Shown here piece by piece: positions 1-9,000 of a stretch of DNA of 64,000 nt. The stretch lies in the NCBI RefSeq assembly GCF_018613895.1, contig NZ_JAGGPH010000002.1:186001-250000 (forward strand), written 5' to 3'. Under the pieces are notes generated by a model, which saw only the letters and a list, made by a program, of their open reading frames with translations, was not told the origin of the DNA and ran no database searches. Within the stretch, counting starts at the first letter, position 1; every line of letters begins with the position of its first letter. The stretch is from Curtobacterium sp. ISL-83 (lineage in GTDB: Bacteria > Actinomycetota > Actinomycetes > Actinomycetales > Microbacteriaceae). Made by a program: the position numbers and the translations under genes.

Positions 1-281
1 TCGTGGTCGGGGACGACTCCGGGCCGCGTCACCTCGCCGTCGCGGTGGGGACGCCGACCGTCGGGGTGTTCTGGTTCGGCAACGTGGTGAACGCGGGGCC
101 GTTCGACCGTGGACGGCACCGCGTGCACCTCTCCTACGTCACGCGCTGCCCCGTCTGCGGTGTCGACGTCACGCAGGTGGGCTGGTCGGCCCAGCGCTGC
201 GAACACGACCCCTCGTTCGTCGACGAGGTCGAGCCGGACGCCGTCCTGACGGACGTCGCCGACCTGCTGCGGACCACCTGA
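1..281 (+). CDS. Glycosyltransferase family 9 (heptosyltransferase-type), C-terminal fragment
   Basis: Only the last ~92 codons are in the window; the gene begins before base 1. The fragment opens with GDDSGPRHLAVAVGTPTVGVF, the typical C-terminal nucleotide-sugar binding stretch of GT9 (ADP-heptose:LPS heptosyltransferase) enzymes, in which a D-S/T-G-x-x-H-L-A motif is followed by a G-x-P-x-V-x-L/F turn. A CPVCGVD segment follows and may bind a metal or form a disulfide. Two other GT9 genes and the ADP-heptose biosynthetic genes lie within the next 8 kb, so a role in a heptose-containing glycan is likely. Family is clear; acceptor and donor are not visible. Confidence 0.8.
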   Translation, partial: VVGDDSGPRHLAVAVGTPTVGVFWFGNVVNAGPFDRGRHRVHLSYVTRCPVCGVDVTQVGWSAQRCEHDPSFVDEVEPDAVLTDVADLLRTT

Positions 282-302
282 CGACAGTCGACGGGACCGG
301 AC

Positions 303-350
303 GACGGACGGGAGGCGCGGTGCCAGCTGGCACCGCGCCTCCCGTCCGTC
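303..350. terminator. Strong bidirectional hairpin terminator
   Basis: A perfect inverted repeat, arms GACGGACGGGAGGCGCGGTG and its complement around a short centre, lies between the convergent GT9 fragment and the SDR gene. No U-tract follows, as is usual in very high-GC genomes. The GACGGGAGGC arm recurs in terminators at 58086-58125 and, in part, 59626-59662. Confidence 0.8.
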
Positions 351-402
351 ACCAGGTGACGTCCGTCACGGGGTGACGTGCGTCACGGGGTGACGACCGT
401 CA
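351..402. repeat. Short palindromic tandem repeat, GGTGACG..CGTCACG
   Basis: About three copies of an ~18-20 base unit carrying GTGACG and CGTCAC arms (ggtgacgtccgtcac, ggtgacgtgcgtcac, ggtgacgaccgtcac). It fills the space between the hairpin at 303-350 and the stop codon of the SDR gene. Confidence 0.7.
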
Positions 403-1104
403 CGGCCAGCTGGGCTCCGTCGCCGGCATGATCGACAGCTCGCGGATCTCGCAGCCGGCCGGCTGCGCGAGCGCGAAGATGATCGAGTTCGCGACGTACA
501 CCGGCTCGATGAGCTGCGCGTCCGGACCCGGCTTGTACTGCTCGGTGCGGTCGGCGAAGAAGTTGGTGCGCATCCCGGCGGGGATGATGTTCGTCACGCC
601 GACCCGGCCGGCGGTCTCGGCGGCGAGGGCCTGCGAGAACCCCCGGACGCCGAACTTCGACGCCGAGTACGCGGTGCCGTGGCCGACGCCGCGGAGGGCG
701 AGCGACGACGAGATCGTCACGACGCGGCCGTGCGTGGCCTCGAGCGCGGGCAGGGCCGCACGGACGGTCGACGCGGTACCGATCAGGTTGACGGCGACGA
801 TCTGCTCCCACTTGCCCGACGAGATGGCGTCGATCGGGGCGGGGGTGTCGATGCCCGCGGCGGTGACGACGGCGTCGAGACCACCGTGGCGCTCGACCGC
901 CTCGGCGACGGCCCGCTCGACGGCCTCGGTGTCGGAGACGTCGACCGCGACGGCGTCGACGCCCTCGGGCACGGCGTCGATCCGCAGGTCGAGGACGATC
1001 GGGGTGCCGCCGGCCTCGGTGACGGCGGCCACGACGGCTGCACCGAGTCCGGAGGCGCCGCCGGTGACGAGGACGCGGCCGATGGGGGTGGTGGGGACGG
1101 GCAT
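400..1104 (-). CDS. SDR family NAD(P)-dependent oxidoreductase
   Basis: A 234-residue classical short-chain dehydrogenase. The Rossmann glycine motif TGGASGLG is at about residues 15-22, the structural NAG-type motif is replaced by VTAAGID (~85-91), and the catalytic S...Y-x-x-x-K is present as SSSLALRG...YSASKFG. It is the last gene of the heptose cluster, 123 bases after hldE, on the same strand. It is too short and of the wrong subfamily to be the ADP-heptose 6-epimerase HldD (extended SDR, ~310 residues). Substrate unknown. Confidence 0.85.
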   Translation of the reverse strand: MPVPTTPIGRVLVTGGASGLGAAVVAAVTEAGGTPIVLDLRIDAVPEGVDAVAVDVSDTEAVERAVAEAVERHGGLDAVVTAAGIDTPAPIDAISSGKWEQIVAVNLIGTASTVRAALPALEATHGRVVTISSSLALRGVGHGTAYSASKFGVRGFSQALAAETAGRVGVTNIIPAGMRTNFFADRTEQYKPGPDAQLIEPVYVANSIIFALAQPAGCEIRELSIMPATEPSWP

Positions 1105-1227
1105 GGACTTCCTTCCGTGGGGGTCCCGGAGCGCGGCTGCGACTGCAGCCGGTCACGGGCCCGGTGTCGGTTCGAACGGGTGTGGTGCGCTGGCGCGGTG
1201 GACGGCGCTGCGCGGTGGCGGTGGCGG

Positions 1228-2667
1228 TCAGCCCACGTGGGCGAGTGCCGCCGCGAGTCGGGTCGTGGAACGCCCGGGGTGGAACGGCACCGTGACGACC
1301 CGTCCGCCCCACTCGGCGAGCGTGGCCGACTCGGGCAGCTCGCTGGCCGTGTAGTCGCCTCCCTTCGCCCAGACGTCCGGCCGGAACCGGCGGAGGGCCT
1401 CGTCGGGCGTGTGCTCGTCGAACACGACGACGGCGTCCACGCAGTCCAGGGCCAGGAGCAGCTCGACCCGGTCCTCCTGGGTCATGATCGGCCGCTCGGG
1501 TCCCTTCAGGGCACGGACGGACGAGTCGGAGTTCAGGCAGACGACCAGGCAGTCGCCGAGGGCGCGGGCTGCCGACAGCGTGCGGGCGTGTCCGGCGTGC
1601 AGCAGGTCGAAGCACCCGCCGGTGGCCACGACGGTGCCGCCGGCGGCGCGGATGTCGTGCACGATCCGGAGCGCGTCCCGGTCCGTCCCCGGCACGGCGA
1701 CCGGTGCGGGGCCGTCGTCGGCGAGGAGCGCCGTGACCCCGCCCGCGGCGAGGTACTCGGACGCGTCCGCGACGCCCGCGGCGACCGCGTCCACGACGCT
1801 GGCGCCCGAAGCAAGGGCAACGGCCACGCCGGCGGCGAGGCGGTCGCCGGCGCCGCACGGGTCGCCGGCCGTGATGGAGGGGGCCGGGACGAACCGGCTG
1901 TCGACGCCGGTGTCCGAGCCGGTGGCGACGAGCGCACCGCGGTCACCGAGGGTGACGGCGACGGCGTCGATGCCCCACGCCTCGAGGAGCGCGCGGGCAG
2001 CGTCGGTGGCGAACGGGACGCCGTCGCCCGCGACGTCGGTGGCCTTCCGCGCCTCGGCGGCGTTCGGCGTGGCGACGGCGATCCCGGCGACGGGCGTCGC
2101 GCCCTTCGGGTGCGGGTCCCAGACCACCGGGGTGGTCTCGGCGACACGGGCGATCGCGTCCCGGACGGCGGGGGAGGCTGCGACGCCGCGACCGTAGTCC
2201 GCGACGACGACGGCGTCCTGGCCCTCGAGCGCGTCGGTCATCTCCGTCGTCGCCTCCGGCACCGGCGGTGTCTCGCACCCCTCGTCGATGCGGACGAGCG
2301 CGTGGTCGACGACGCGCACGCGGGTCTTCACCGGGGTCGGGACACCCGACGGTCCGGCGACCACGCGGATGCCCGGCAGGAGCGCGCGGATCTCGTCCGC
2401 GCGGCTGTCGTCGGAGAGCACGGTGACGAGCGTGACGTCGTGGCCGTCCTTGGCGAGCATCGTCGCGACGAGCCCGGCACCGCCGGCTCGACGGTCATCG
2501 GTGCGGACGTCGACGACGGGTACGGGAGCGTCCGGGCTCAGCCGTTCGCTGGTGCCCGAGACGTCGACGTCGAGCAGCGTGTCGCCGACGACGGTGATCC
2601 GCAGGCGTCCGTCGTTCGCCGGATGGGTGGTTCCACGGCGCGTGGTCGGTCCGCGGCGCGCGCTCAT
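1228..2667 (-). CDS. hldE: Bifunctional heptose 7-phosphate kinase / heptose 1-phosphate adenylyltransferase
   Basis: 479 residues, close to the ~475 of the HldE (RfaE) family. The N-terminal half is a PfkB/ribokinase-type kinase (residues ~20-325) with the anion hole and catalytic base in AGDPCGAGD (~268-275). The C-terminal half is a cytidylyltransferase-like domain with the GCFDLLHAGHA nucleotide-binding motif at ~350-360. Together they phosphorylate D-glycero-D-manno-heptose 7-phosphate at C1 and later transfer AMP to give ADP-heptose. The ATG at 2667 overlaps the gmhA stop (ATGA), so translation is coupled. The kinase half contains AGGAG (residues ~62-66), matching the family's substrate loop. 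Confidence 0.93.
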   Translation of the reverse strand: MSARRGPTTRRGTTHPANDGRLRITVVGDTLLDVDVSGTSERLSPDAPVPVVDVRTDDRRAGGAGLVATMLAKDGHDVTLVTVLSDDSRADEIRALLPGIRVVAGPSGVPTPVKTRVRVVDHALVRIDEGCETPPVPEATTEMTDALEGQDAVVVADYGRGVAASPAVRDAIARVAETTPVVWDPHPKGATPVAGIAVATPNAAEARKATDVAGDGVPFATDAARALLEAWGIDAVAVTLGDRGALVATGSDTGVDSRFVPAPSITAGDPCGAGDRLAAGVAVALASGASVVDAVAAGVADASEYLAAGGVTALLADDGPAPVAVPGTDRDALRIVHDIRAAGGTVVATGGCFDLLHAGHARTLSAARALGDCLVVCLNSDSSVRALKGPERPIMTQEDRVELLLALDCVDAVVVFDEHTPDEALRRFRPDVWAKGGDYTASELPESATLAEWGGRVVTVPFHPGRSTTRLAAALAHVG

Positions 2668-3290
2668 CGGCGTCCGCCGCGGCGCAGCACGGGTTCCATG
2701 GCACGGCAGAGCGCGTGCACGAGGACGAGCTGCGCCTCCTGCACGTTCGCGGACGGGCCGTCGATGCAGATCGCGTCGTCCACGGCGTCGGCCAGGGGGT
2801 TCGGGCGGGCCCCGGTCATCGCGATCGCGCGGGCACCGACCGTGCGGGCGGCGGCGGCGGCACGGAGCAGGTTCGGGCTCTTGCCGCTCGTGCTGAGCAG
2901 CACGACGACGTCCCCGGCACGGGCGTGCGCTCGGACCTGCCGGGCGAACACCTCCTCGTAGCCGTAGTCGTTGCCGATCGCCGTGACGGCCGAGGACTCG
3001 GCGTGCAGGGAGATCGCCGAGTACGCGGGCCGGTCGCCGTCGAAGCGGCCGGTGAGCTCGCTCGTCAGGTGCTGTGCCTCGGCGGCGGATCCGCCGTTGC
3101 CCGCGGCGAGCAGCCGGCGTCCGGCGACGAGCCGCGAGGCGATGTCGTCGGCCCAGGCCGCGATGTGGTCCTTGTGGTCGACGAGGGACGCGATCACGGG
3201 GACCGACGCGGCCACGTGGTCGAGCACGACCTGCGCGCTGCCCCGATCGGTCTCCGCCTGGATGGTGCCGGGCTGCTGGTCGATGGTCAT
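2664..3290 (-). CDS. gmhA: D-sedoheptulose 7-phosphate isomerase
   Basis: 208 residues, one SIS domain. The signature [13 protein letters not shown] is at residues 62-74 and the phosphate-binding STSGKSPN at 133-140; both are diagnostic of GmhA/LpcA. It isomerises sedoheptulose 7-phosphate to D-glycero-D-manno-heptose 7-phosphate, the first step of ADP-heptose synthesis. Its start overlaps the stop of the upstream glycosyltransferase by ATGA and its stop overlaps the hldE start, placing it in the middle of a translationally coupled chain. A longer N-terminus than proteobacterial GmhA (about 15 residues) is polar and unremarkable. Confidence 0.93.
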   Translation of the reverse strand: MTIDQQPGTIQAETDRGSAQVVLDHVAASVPVIASLVDHKDHIAAWADDIASRLVAGRRLLAAGNGGSAAEAQHLTSELTGRFDGDRPAYSAISLHAESSAVTAIGNDYGYEEVFARQVRAHARAGDVVVLLSTSGKSPNLLRAAAAARTVGARAIAMTGARPNPLADAVDDAICIDGPSANVQEAQLVLVHALCRAMEPVLRRGGRR

Positions 3291-4624
3291 CGTGCCGTCC
3301 TCTCGTTCGACTGGGCCGGACGGACGGACCGTCCCGTTCGGGATGGGCGCGAGCGGGTCGCACCGGAGGCGGAGGTGCTCCCGGCCGCGGTCCCGCTGAC
3401 GCTCCCGGCGACGAGCCGGTCGTAGACGCGTTCGCTGTCCGCGGCGACCTTCTGCCACGTGTACTTCGTCTCGGCGCGCTTCCGGCCCGCTGCACCGAGG
3501 GCCTCCCGACGCTCCGGCTCGTCGAGGAGCATCGCGACGGCGACCGCCACGGCGTCCTCGTCCCGCGGCGGGACGTGGAGTCCGGTCGCGTCCTCGACGA
3601 CGGTGTCGATCAGACCACCGACGCTCGATGCGACGACCGGCCGGCCGCACGCCATCGCCTCGAGCGGGACGATGCCGAACGGCTCGTACCACGGGGCGCA
3701 CACGACGACGTCGGCACTGCGGTAGACGGCGGGCATGTCCTGCTGTCGGAGCTGCCCGCGGAAGGTCACGTGGTCGCGGACCCCGAGCGACCGGGCCAGG
3801 GCGTCGAGCCGCTGGTACTCCGGGTCGTCGGTCAGGTCGAGCCCGGCGACGCCCGCGCCGCCCACGACGACGAGTTCGACGTCGCGGCCGTCGTGCACGA
3901 GTTCGGCGAGGGCCGCGATCGTGGTGCCGACGCCCTTGCGCTGGACGAGGCGGGAGGCGGTGAGCACGCGCACCGGGCGGTTCCGCTCCTCGACCGGGCC
4001 GTCCGGGGTGAACAGGGAGACGTCGACGCCGCACGGCACGACCGAGATGCGGTGCAGGGGGACGCCCAACGCCTTGAGCTCGAACGCCTCGTCGGAGCAG
4101 GTCGCGACGACCTGGTCGACCGAGCGCCCGACGGCGGGTTCGACCCACTCGCGCTCCTCGGGGCTCGTGTCCGCGGCCCCCTGGTGCCGGCGCTTCACGA
4201 CGCCGAGCGCGTGGAAGGTCTGCACGACCGGGATCCGGACGCCACCGGTCCTGGCCTGCACCTGCGCGACGGCCTCGAGTGCCGCGTGCCCGGACATCCA
4301 GAAGTGCGCGTGCACCACGTCCGGCCGGTCCACGAACCACTCGGCGGCCAGGACGCTCGCGAACGTCCCCATGTACGGGAAGATCTCGTCCTTCGGGACC
4401 GCGCGGGCGGGCCCGGCGTCGACGTGCACGACCTCGACGCCGGCGCGGAGCGGGACCCGGACGGGCTGCGATGCGTCGTCGCGGCGCGTGTAGACGGTGA
4501 CCTGGTGACCGCGGTCGGCGAGGGCACCGGACAGTTCGGCCACGTGGACGTTCTGTCCACCGGCGTCGACGCCACCGAGCGTGGCGAGGGGGCTCGCGTG
4601 TTCCGAGACCATGGCGATCTTCAT
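3287..4624 (-). CDS. Glycosyltransferase family 4 (GT-B)
   Basis: 445 residues. The N-terminus has the [12 protein letters not shown] glycine loop seen in MshA and sucrose-phosphate-synthase-like GT4 enzymes, and the C-terminal Rossmann half has SRLVQRKG and the E-x7-E motif EPFGIVPLE followed by AMACGRPVV. The last ~35 residues are a Ser/Thr/Arg-rich tail. Start at ATG 4624 overlaps the preceding gene by 4 bases. It transfers a sugar from a nucleotide donor at the cytoplasmic face of the membrane; donor and acceptor cannot be read from sequence. Its position inside the ADP-heptose operon suggests it builds the same glycan. Confidence 0.85.
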   Translation of the reverse strand: MKIAMVSEHASPLATLGGVDAGGQNVHVAELSGALADRGHQVTVYTRRDDASQPVRVPLRAGVEVVHVDAGPARAVPKDEIFPYMGTFASVLAAEWFVDRPDVVHAHFWMSGHAALEAVAQVQARTGGVRIPVVQTFHALGVVKRRHQGAADTSPEEREWVEPAVGRSVDQVVATCSDEAFELKALGVPLHRISVVPCGVDVSLFTPDGPVEERNRPVRVLTASRLVQRKGVGTTIAALAELVHDGRDVELVVVGGAGVAGLDLTDDPEYQRLDALARSLGVRDHVTFRGQLRQQDMPAVYRSADVVVCAPWYEPFGIVPLEAMACGRPVVASSVGGLIDTVVEDATGLHVPPRDEDAVAVAVAMLLDEPERREALGAAGRKRAETKYTWQKVAADSERVYDRLVAGSVSGTAAGSTSASGATRSRPSRTGRSVRPAQSNERTAR

Positions 4625-5622
4625 CGCAGACTCCCTTCCAGTGCGGCTTTCGCCGCTCGGCCCGGTCGCGCGTGACGCGAGACCGCGTCGTCGAGCAGGT
4701 CGTCCCAATCGGCGGTGAAGCGGGCGAGCGCGTGGCGCTCGAGCGCGGCTTCGCGGGCGACCCGGCCGCGGCGGCGCGCTTCGTCCGGGTCCTCGATGAG
4801 CCGCCGGGAGGCACGGACCAGCTCCTCGACGTCGGTCGCGATCGCGCCGGCCTCGCCGGGCACCGTGCGGGCGGCGTCGGTCGTGGCGAGCACCAGGACC
4901 GGCATGGCCATGTGCATGGCCTCGATGAGCGACAGGCCGAGCGAGGTCCACCGGTTCGGGTGCACGTAGGCGCGTCGCTCGGCGAGGGCCGCGTGCATCG
5001 GGTCGGCGGGCACGTCGCCCTGCGCGACCACGTCGGGTCCGAAGCGCAGCTCGGGCAGCCGTTCGGTGCCCATGCCCCAGACGTCGACCGGGGCGACGGC
5101 GGCGAAGCGGGGGAGCAGGTCGGTGCCGACCACGCGACCGCGGCGAACGGGTTCGTTGATGACGACCCCGAGACGCTCCTGTACCCCGGTGTAGAGCGGG
5201 CCCGGGTCGACGACGCCGTGCTCGACGACGGTCGTGCGGGTGGAACCGCAGTCCCACATCAGCGCGTTCCAGTGCGTCACGTGGGCGATGGTCAGGTCGT
5301 CGCGGTCCCGGAACGGGTGGAGGCTGTTCGGGACGTCGGTCCGGGGCGCGTTGTGCTCGACGAACACCATCGGCACGCCGCGTCCGCCGAGCAGACGCCG
5401 GGCCTCCGCTTCCTCGTCGGTGCGCTGCAGCACGACCAGGTCGACCTCGGCGTCGGCGACGTCGGCGGGGTCGATCTCGACGGCGTTGGCCGGCCAGGCA
5501 CGCCCTCCGCGGCCGAGGCCCCAGGCGTCCCGCGCCGGGGTGGTCGGGATGAGGTACTCGTGCGGCCCACGGACGAACGCGTCCATCCAGCCGCCGTGCA
5601 CGTGCCACACGAGGATCCGCAT
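4621..5622 (-). CDS. GT-B glycosyltransferase, divergent
   Basis: 333 residues. It begins [19 protein letters not shown] and has an EHNAPRTD segment and, near the C-terminus, [23 protein letters not shown], which matches the acidic donor-binding region of GT4-like enzymes (E in LIEAM). The usual RLxxKG motif is not obvious, so it is a divergent member. SD-like GGAAGG sits 6 bases before ATG 5622. It overlaps the next GT4 gene by ATGA and probably acts on the same oligosaccharide. Confidence 0.75.
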   Translation of the reverse strand: MRILVWHVHGGWMDAFVRGPHEYLIPTTPARDAWGLGRGGRAWPANAVEIDPADVADAEVDLVVLQRTDEEAEARRLLGGRGVPMVFVEHNAPRTDVPNSLHPFRDRDDLTIAHVTHWNALMWDCGSTRTTVVEHGVVDPGPLYTGVQERLGVVINEPVRRGRVVGTDLLPRFAAVAPVDVWGMGTERLPELRFGPDVVAQGDVPADPMHAALAERRAYVHPNRWTSLGLSLIEAMHMAMPVLVLATTDAARTVPGEAGAIATDVEELVRASRRLIEDPDEARRRGRVAREAALERHALARFTADWDDLLDDAVSRHARPGRAAKAALEGSLR

Positions 5623-5746
5623 GCAGGGCCTTCCGATCGGGGTTCTGGAGAGGAGCAGGAGGAGCAGGAGGAGGAGCAGTGCCGCACGCTACGCAGCACT
5701 GTCTGGACCGCTCCGCAGACTTCTCCAGAAGGTCCGGCTTCTCCGT
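5623..5746. other. Intergenic stretch with purine repeat and inverted repeat
   Basis: 124 bases between two co-directional genes. It holds GGAGCA/GGAGGA repeats (about 5651-5676) and an imperfect inverted repeat with CAGTGC/GCACTG ends (5677-5701). It may be a weak terminator or an internal promoter region; I see no clear -10 box. Confidence 0.4.
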
Positions 5747-6829
5747 TCAGTCCCCGACGCGCGTTCCGGTGGTCCGTCGTGCGCGCTCGAGCAGCCGCTC
5801 GTGGGCCGCGAGGACGTCGTCCACCGTGACGGAGGCCAGGCACGGGTGCCCCGGCACCGGGCACTCGCGGGCCCGGCTCAGACGGCACGCGGCACCCTGG
5901 TCGCCGAGCAGTTCGACGAGCGGGGCGTACGGCGCCCACTTCACCGCGGGCACCACGGGGGAGAACAGGCTGACGATCGGGACCCCGACCGCGGCGGCCA
6001 GGTGGGCCGGCCCGGTGTTCCCGACCACGACGACCTCGGCGCCGGCCAGGACGGCGGCGAGTTCAGCGGGGGAGGTCCGCCCGCCCAGGTCGATGCCGGT
6101 GTCGCCCGCGACCTCCGATGTCAGCTCTGCCTCACCCGGCGACCCGGTGATCACGACGGGAACGCCGCGCTCGGCGTAGGCGGCGACGAGTGCCCGGTGC
6201 CGCTCCGCCGGCCACGAGCGGGCCGGCACGCTCGCGCCGGGGTGCACCACGACGTAGCGGCCCAACCGGGCCACCTGCACTGGTGCGTCGGCGTCGTGAC
6301 GCACCACGAGCCTCCCGTCGTCCCCCGGCGGCAGCGCGAACCCGGCGGCTCCCGCGATCCGCAGGGCGCGCTCGGGTTCGGGCAGGTCCTCGGGCAGGTC
6401 CTCACCGGGCCGAAGCCGCACGTCGAGGAGCGACCCCGGGTGGTCGACCGAGGCGCCGGTCACCCGCTGGACGCCGGCGAGGCGCAGCAGCATCGCGACC
6501 GGCAGCGGTGACTGGTGGAACGAGGTCAGGACGACGGCCTCGTCCGGCCGTTCCTCGGCGACGAGCGCGCGGAACTCGGCCAGCACGGCGTCGTCGAGGG
6601 GCCTCGCGGTCTCGGTGACCCAGGGCGCGGCCCAGACGCGGACGGTGTCCACGCCGGGCAGCAGGCGGGCGGCGGGGGCGCCCTGCGGACCGCAGAGCAT
6701 CGTCACGTGCGAGGACCCGGCGACGACGGCGCGGACGGCGGGCCCGGTCACGAGCACGTCACCGAAGGAGTCCAGGCGGACGACGAGGACGCGGTGCGCC
6801 GGGGCGGCCCCGCTGCTCGACGCGCTCAC
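5747..6829 (-). CDS. Glycosyltransferase family 9 (heptosyltransferase-type)
   Basis: 360 residues, the usual GT9 length. N-terminal VLVVRLDSFGDVLVTGPAVRA is the family's first beta strand and acceptor loop. The middle has VVHPGASVPARSWP and the C-terminal half VVVGNTGPAHLAAAVGVPIVSLF, the donor-binding N/D-T-G-P-x-H-L-A motif. A cysteine-bearing CRLSRARECPVPGHPC segment near the end recalls other actinobacterial GT9 proteins. It overlaps the gmhB stop by 4 bases and so is coupled to ADP-heptose phosphatase synthesis, which favours ADP-heptose as donor (inference). Confidence 0.88.
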   Translation of the reverse strand: MSASSSGAAPAHRVLVVRLDSFGDVLVTGPAVRAVVAGSSHVTMLCGPQGAPAARLLPGVDTVRVWAAPWVTETARPLDDAVLAEFRALVAEERPDEAVVLTSFHQSPLPVAMLLRLAGVQRVTGASVDHPGSLLDVRLRPGEDLPEDLPEPERALRIAGAAGFALPPGDDGRLVVRHDADAPVQVARLGRYVVVHPGASVPARSWPAERHRALVAAYAERGVPVVITGSPGEAELTSEVAGDTGIDLGGRTSPAELAAVLAGAEVVVVGNTGPAHLAAAVGVPIVSLFSPVVPAVKWAPYAPLVELLGDQGAACRLSRARECPVPGHPCLASVTVDDVLAAHERLLERARRTTGTRVGD

Positions 6830-7392
6830 GCTGGCCGCACCGGGGTCGTCGGGCGCGGAGTCTGCGCGAGCACGAGCGACACGGCCTCGTCGAGGGACGC
6901 GGCCACGGTCGCCGCCGCGGCGACCTCCTCGGGACGGGTCCGGGGCGTGGGCACCAGGATCCCCTGCGCACCGGCGGCCTCCGCAGCGCCGACGTCCGCG
7001 CCGATGTCGCCGACCACGACGAGCTCGCGAGGGTCCAGGCCGAACCGCTCCGCCGCGTCCAGCACCATCCCGGGCCGCGGCTTCCGGCAGGCGCAGTCGT
7101 CACCGGCGTCGTGGGGGCACACGCACCACACGTCGAAGGGTCCGACGAGTTCGTCGACCCGCGCGTTCGTCGCGTCGACCTGCTCGCGGGTGGCCAGGCC
7201 CTTCGCGATCGCGGACTGGTTCGTCACCACCCCGAGCAGCAGGCCGGCGGCGCGCGCTCGCTCCACCGCCCGGTGCGCGCCGGGGACGGGGACCACGAGG
7301 TGCGGGTCGGCGTTGTAGGGGACGTCGATGACGAGCGTGTCGTCGCGATCGAAGAGCAGACCGCGGACGACGCGATCCGGTGCGAGAGCCAT
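6826..7392 (-). CDS. gmhB: D-glycero-beta-D-manno-heptose 1,7-bisphosphate 7-phosphatase (HAD-IIIA)
   Basis: 188 residues, the family length. The HAD nucleophile motif LFDRDDT puts the two Asp at 15 and 17; TNQS (57-60) is motif II; KPRPGM (104-109) carries the motif III Lys. C90, C92, H94, C100 and C102 form the Cys/His zinc site typical of GmhB (C-x-C-x-H ... C-x-C). It removes the C7 phosphate of heptose 1,7-bisphosphate between the two HldE steps. The ATG at 7392 is chosen because it directly precedes the HAD core; the gene is divergent from the GT9 gene at 7505 and heads the minus-strand operon. Confidence 0.9.
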   Translation of the reverse strand: MALAPDRVVRGLLFDRDDTLVIDVPYNADPHLVVPVPGAHRAVERARAAGLLLGVVTNQSAIAKGLATREQVDATNARVDELVGPFDVWCVCPHDAGDDCACRKPRPGMVLDAAERFGLDPRELVVVGDIGADVGAAEAAGAQGILVPTPRTRPEEVAAAATVAASLDEAVSLVLAQTPRPTTPVRPA

Positions 7393-7491
7393 GCTCCCCG
7401 GATACCGGTCCGGCGCCGGACGTCGGTCCAGGAAGGGCCGGGTCGCGCGGACGCACAGCCGTGTGTCGGAGCCCACCCAGTGCCTCCCGTC

Positions 7492-7497
7492 TACCGT
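7492..7497 (+). promoter_or_regulatory. -10 box TACCGT of a leaderless gene
   Basis: TACCGT ends 7 bases before the GTG at 7505 and no Shine-Dalgarno sequence precedes that GTG. Transcription would start at or next to the start codon. Confidence 0.6.
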
Positions 7498-7504
7498 CGC
7501 GGGG

Positions 7505-8596
7505 GTGACCGCCCTGGAGACCATGCCCCCGTCCGACGGCCGACCCGAGCTGCTCGCGCTCCGCGCCATCAAGCTCGGCGACCTCCTGGTCGCCGTCCCC
7601 GCACTGCACGCGCTCCGTCGCGCGTACCCCGACCACCGGATCACCCTGGCCACCACGGCGTGGCTGGCACCGGTCGTCGAACTCATCCCCGACGTGGACG
7701 TGCACCTGGCGCAGCACGGGCTCGACCACGCGATCGGCGCCCCGCACCGGACCGTCGACGTCGCCGTGAACCTGCACGGCACCGGTCCGGAGTCGTCGGA
7801 CCTCGTCGCCGCCCTCGGCGCCCGTCGGGTCATCGGCCACCACGACCCCGCGCACGGATGGGACGGCCCCGAGTGGGCCGACGGGGTGCACGAGCGCGAG
7901 CGGTGGGCCGGGCTCGTGAGCTGGCACGGCATCCCCGCCGACCCCGACGACGTCGCCATCGCGCGGCCCGTCGACCCGCCGGTGGTCACCGGTGCCGCCG
8001 TCGTCCACGTCGGCGCGTTCCACGGTGCGCGGCACTGGCCGACCGACCGGTTCGCGGACGTGGTGCGCGGTCTGCGGACGCGCGGACTCGACGTCGTCCT
8101 GACGGGAGGCGCGGACGACGTCGTGCGCGCCCGCGCGGTCGCCGACGCGGCCGGATTGGCACCGGAGGCGGTCCTGGCCGGCGTGCTCGACCTGCAGCCG
8201 TTCGCCGCGGTCGTCGCCGCCGCGCGACTGGTGGTCACCGTCGACACGGGAGCGGCGCACCTGGCGTCCGCGTACGGCATCCCCTCGGTCGTGCTGTTCG
8301 GTCCGGCGCCGCCCGAGGCCTGGGGGCCGCCGGTGTCCGGGCCGCACGTCGTCCTCACCGACGCGTCGGTCCGGCTCGGGGACGTCTTCTCCGAGGTGCC
8401 CGATCCCGCGCTGCTCGCGGTGAGCGCGGAGGACGTCCTCTGCGCGGTGGACGGGCTGCCGCTCCGCGTCGGCACGGCCGTCCCTGGAGATGCGGATGTC
8501 CACGGAGGCTCGGCCGTCCGGAGAGATTCGGCCGTCCGCGGAGATGCGGCCGTCCGCGGCGGGACGTCTGGGAGCGGTTCCGCGGCGCCGCAGTAG
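7505..8596 (+). CDS. Glycosyltransferase family 9 (heptosyltransferase-type)
   Basis: 363 residues. Conserved blocks: LALRAIKLGDLLVAVPALHALRR near the N-terminus, VHVGAFHGARHWP in the middle, and VTVDTGAAHLASAYGIPSVVLFGP as donor-binding motif. It is divergent from gmhB, 112 bases away. GTG 7505 is preferred over ATG 7523 because a -10 box ends 7 bases before it. The last ~40 residues are a low-complexity Gly/Ala/Val/Arg/Asp tail encoded by imperfect repeats of gccgtccgcggagatgcg; this looks like slipped-strand growth rather than a domain. Confidence 0.85.
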   Translation: MTALETMPPSDGRPELLALRAIKLGDLLVAVPALHALRRAYPDHRITLATTAWLAPVVELIPDVDVHLAQHGLDHAIGAPHRTVDVAVNLHGTGPESSDLVAALGARRVIGHHDPAHGWDGPEWADGVHERERWAGLVSWHGIPADPDDVAIARPVDPPVVTGAAVVHVGAFHGARHWPTDRFADVVRGLRTRGLDVVLTGGADDVVRARAVADAAGLAPEAVLAGVLDLQPFAAVVAAARLVVTVDTGAAHLASAYGIPSVVLFGPAPPEAWGPPVSGPHVVLTDASVRLGDVFSEVPDPALLAVSAEDVLCAVDGLPLRVGTAVPGDADVHGGSAVRRDSAVRGDAAVRGGTSGSGSAAPQ

Positions 8597-8643
8597 CGTC
8601 GGCCCCGGACGACCGGAAGCTCCGGCGACCAGGAGGAGCACAC

Positions 8644-9000
8644 GTGTTCGAGGCAGCCAACATCCGCGACTGGATCGGCCTGTCGGTCGTCGACGAGGGC
8701 GACGACAAGGTCGGCACGCTCGAGAGCATCTACTACGACACCACGACGTCCGAGCCCGCGTTCGCGAGCGTCACCACGGGCGTGATGGGCTTCCAGAAGC
8801 TCGTGTTCGTGCCGCTCGCTGGCGCGGTCGTCGCACCGAAGCACCTGCGGGTCGCGTTCACGAAGAAGGTCATCAAGGACGCGCCGTCGATCTCGACCGA
8901 CGGGGAGCTCGATGCCTCGCTCGAGCCCGCGGTCTTCGAGCACTACGGCCTCGCGTACACCACGGGCGCCGGCGGCGAACGACGTCTCGGACGTCGCTGA
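8644..9000 (+). CDS. PRC-barrel domain protein
   Basis: 118 residues starting at GTG 8644 with AGGAGG 7 bases upstream. The fold signature is GLSVVDEGDDKVGTLESIYYD followed by the F-x-x-V-x-x-G-x-x-x-x-x-x-F-V-P-L pattern. The region after it, KKVIKDAPSIS...GELD...VFEHYGLAY, is shared almost block for block with the first 100 residues of the DUF2382 protein at 57216-58070, so the two are paralogues; this one lacks the DUF2382 domain. Such proteins are often stress-induced in actinobacteria; the exact role is unknown. Confidence 0.85.
   Translation: MFEAANIRDWIGLSVVDEGDDKVGTLESIYYDTTTSEPAFASVTTGVMGFQKLVFVPLAGAVVAPKHLRVAFTKKVIKDAPSISTDGELDASLEPAVFEHYGLAYTTGAGGERRLGRR

Noticed and set aside
400..1104. 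ADP-heptose 6-epimerase HldD for the heptose pathway
   Set aside because: It is a classical 234-residue SDR with YSASK; HldD is an extended SDR of ~310 residues with different substrate motifs.
7111..8643. N-terminal extension of the PRC-barrel protein through an open frame of ~500 codons
   Set aside because: That frame is a shadow of the GT9 gene; GTG 8644 has AGGAGG at the right distance.
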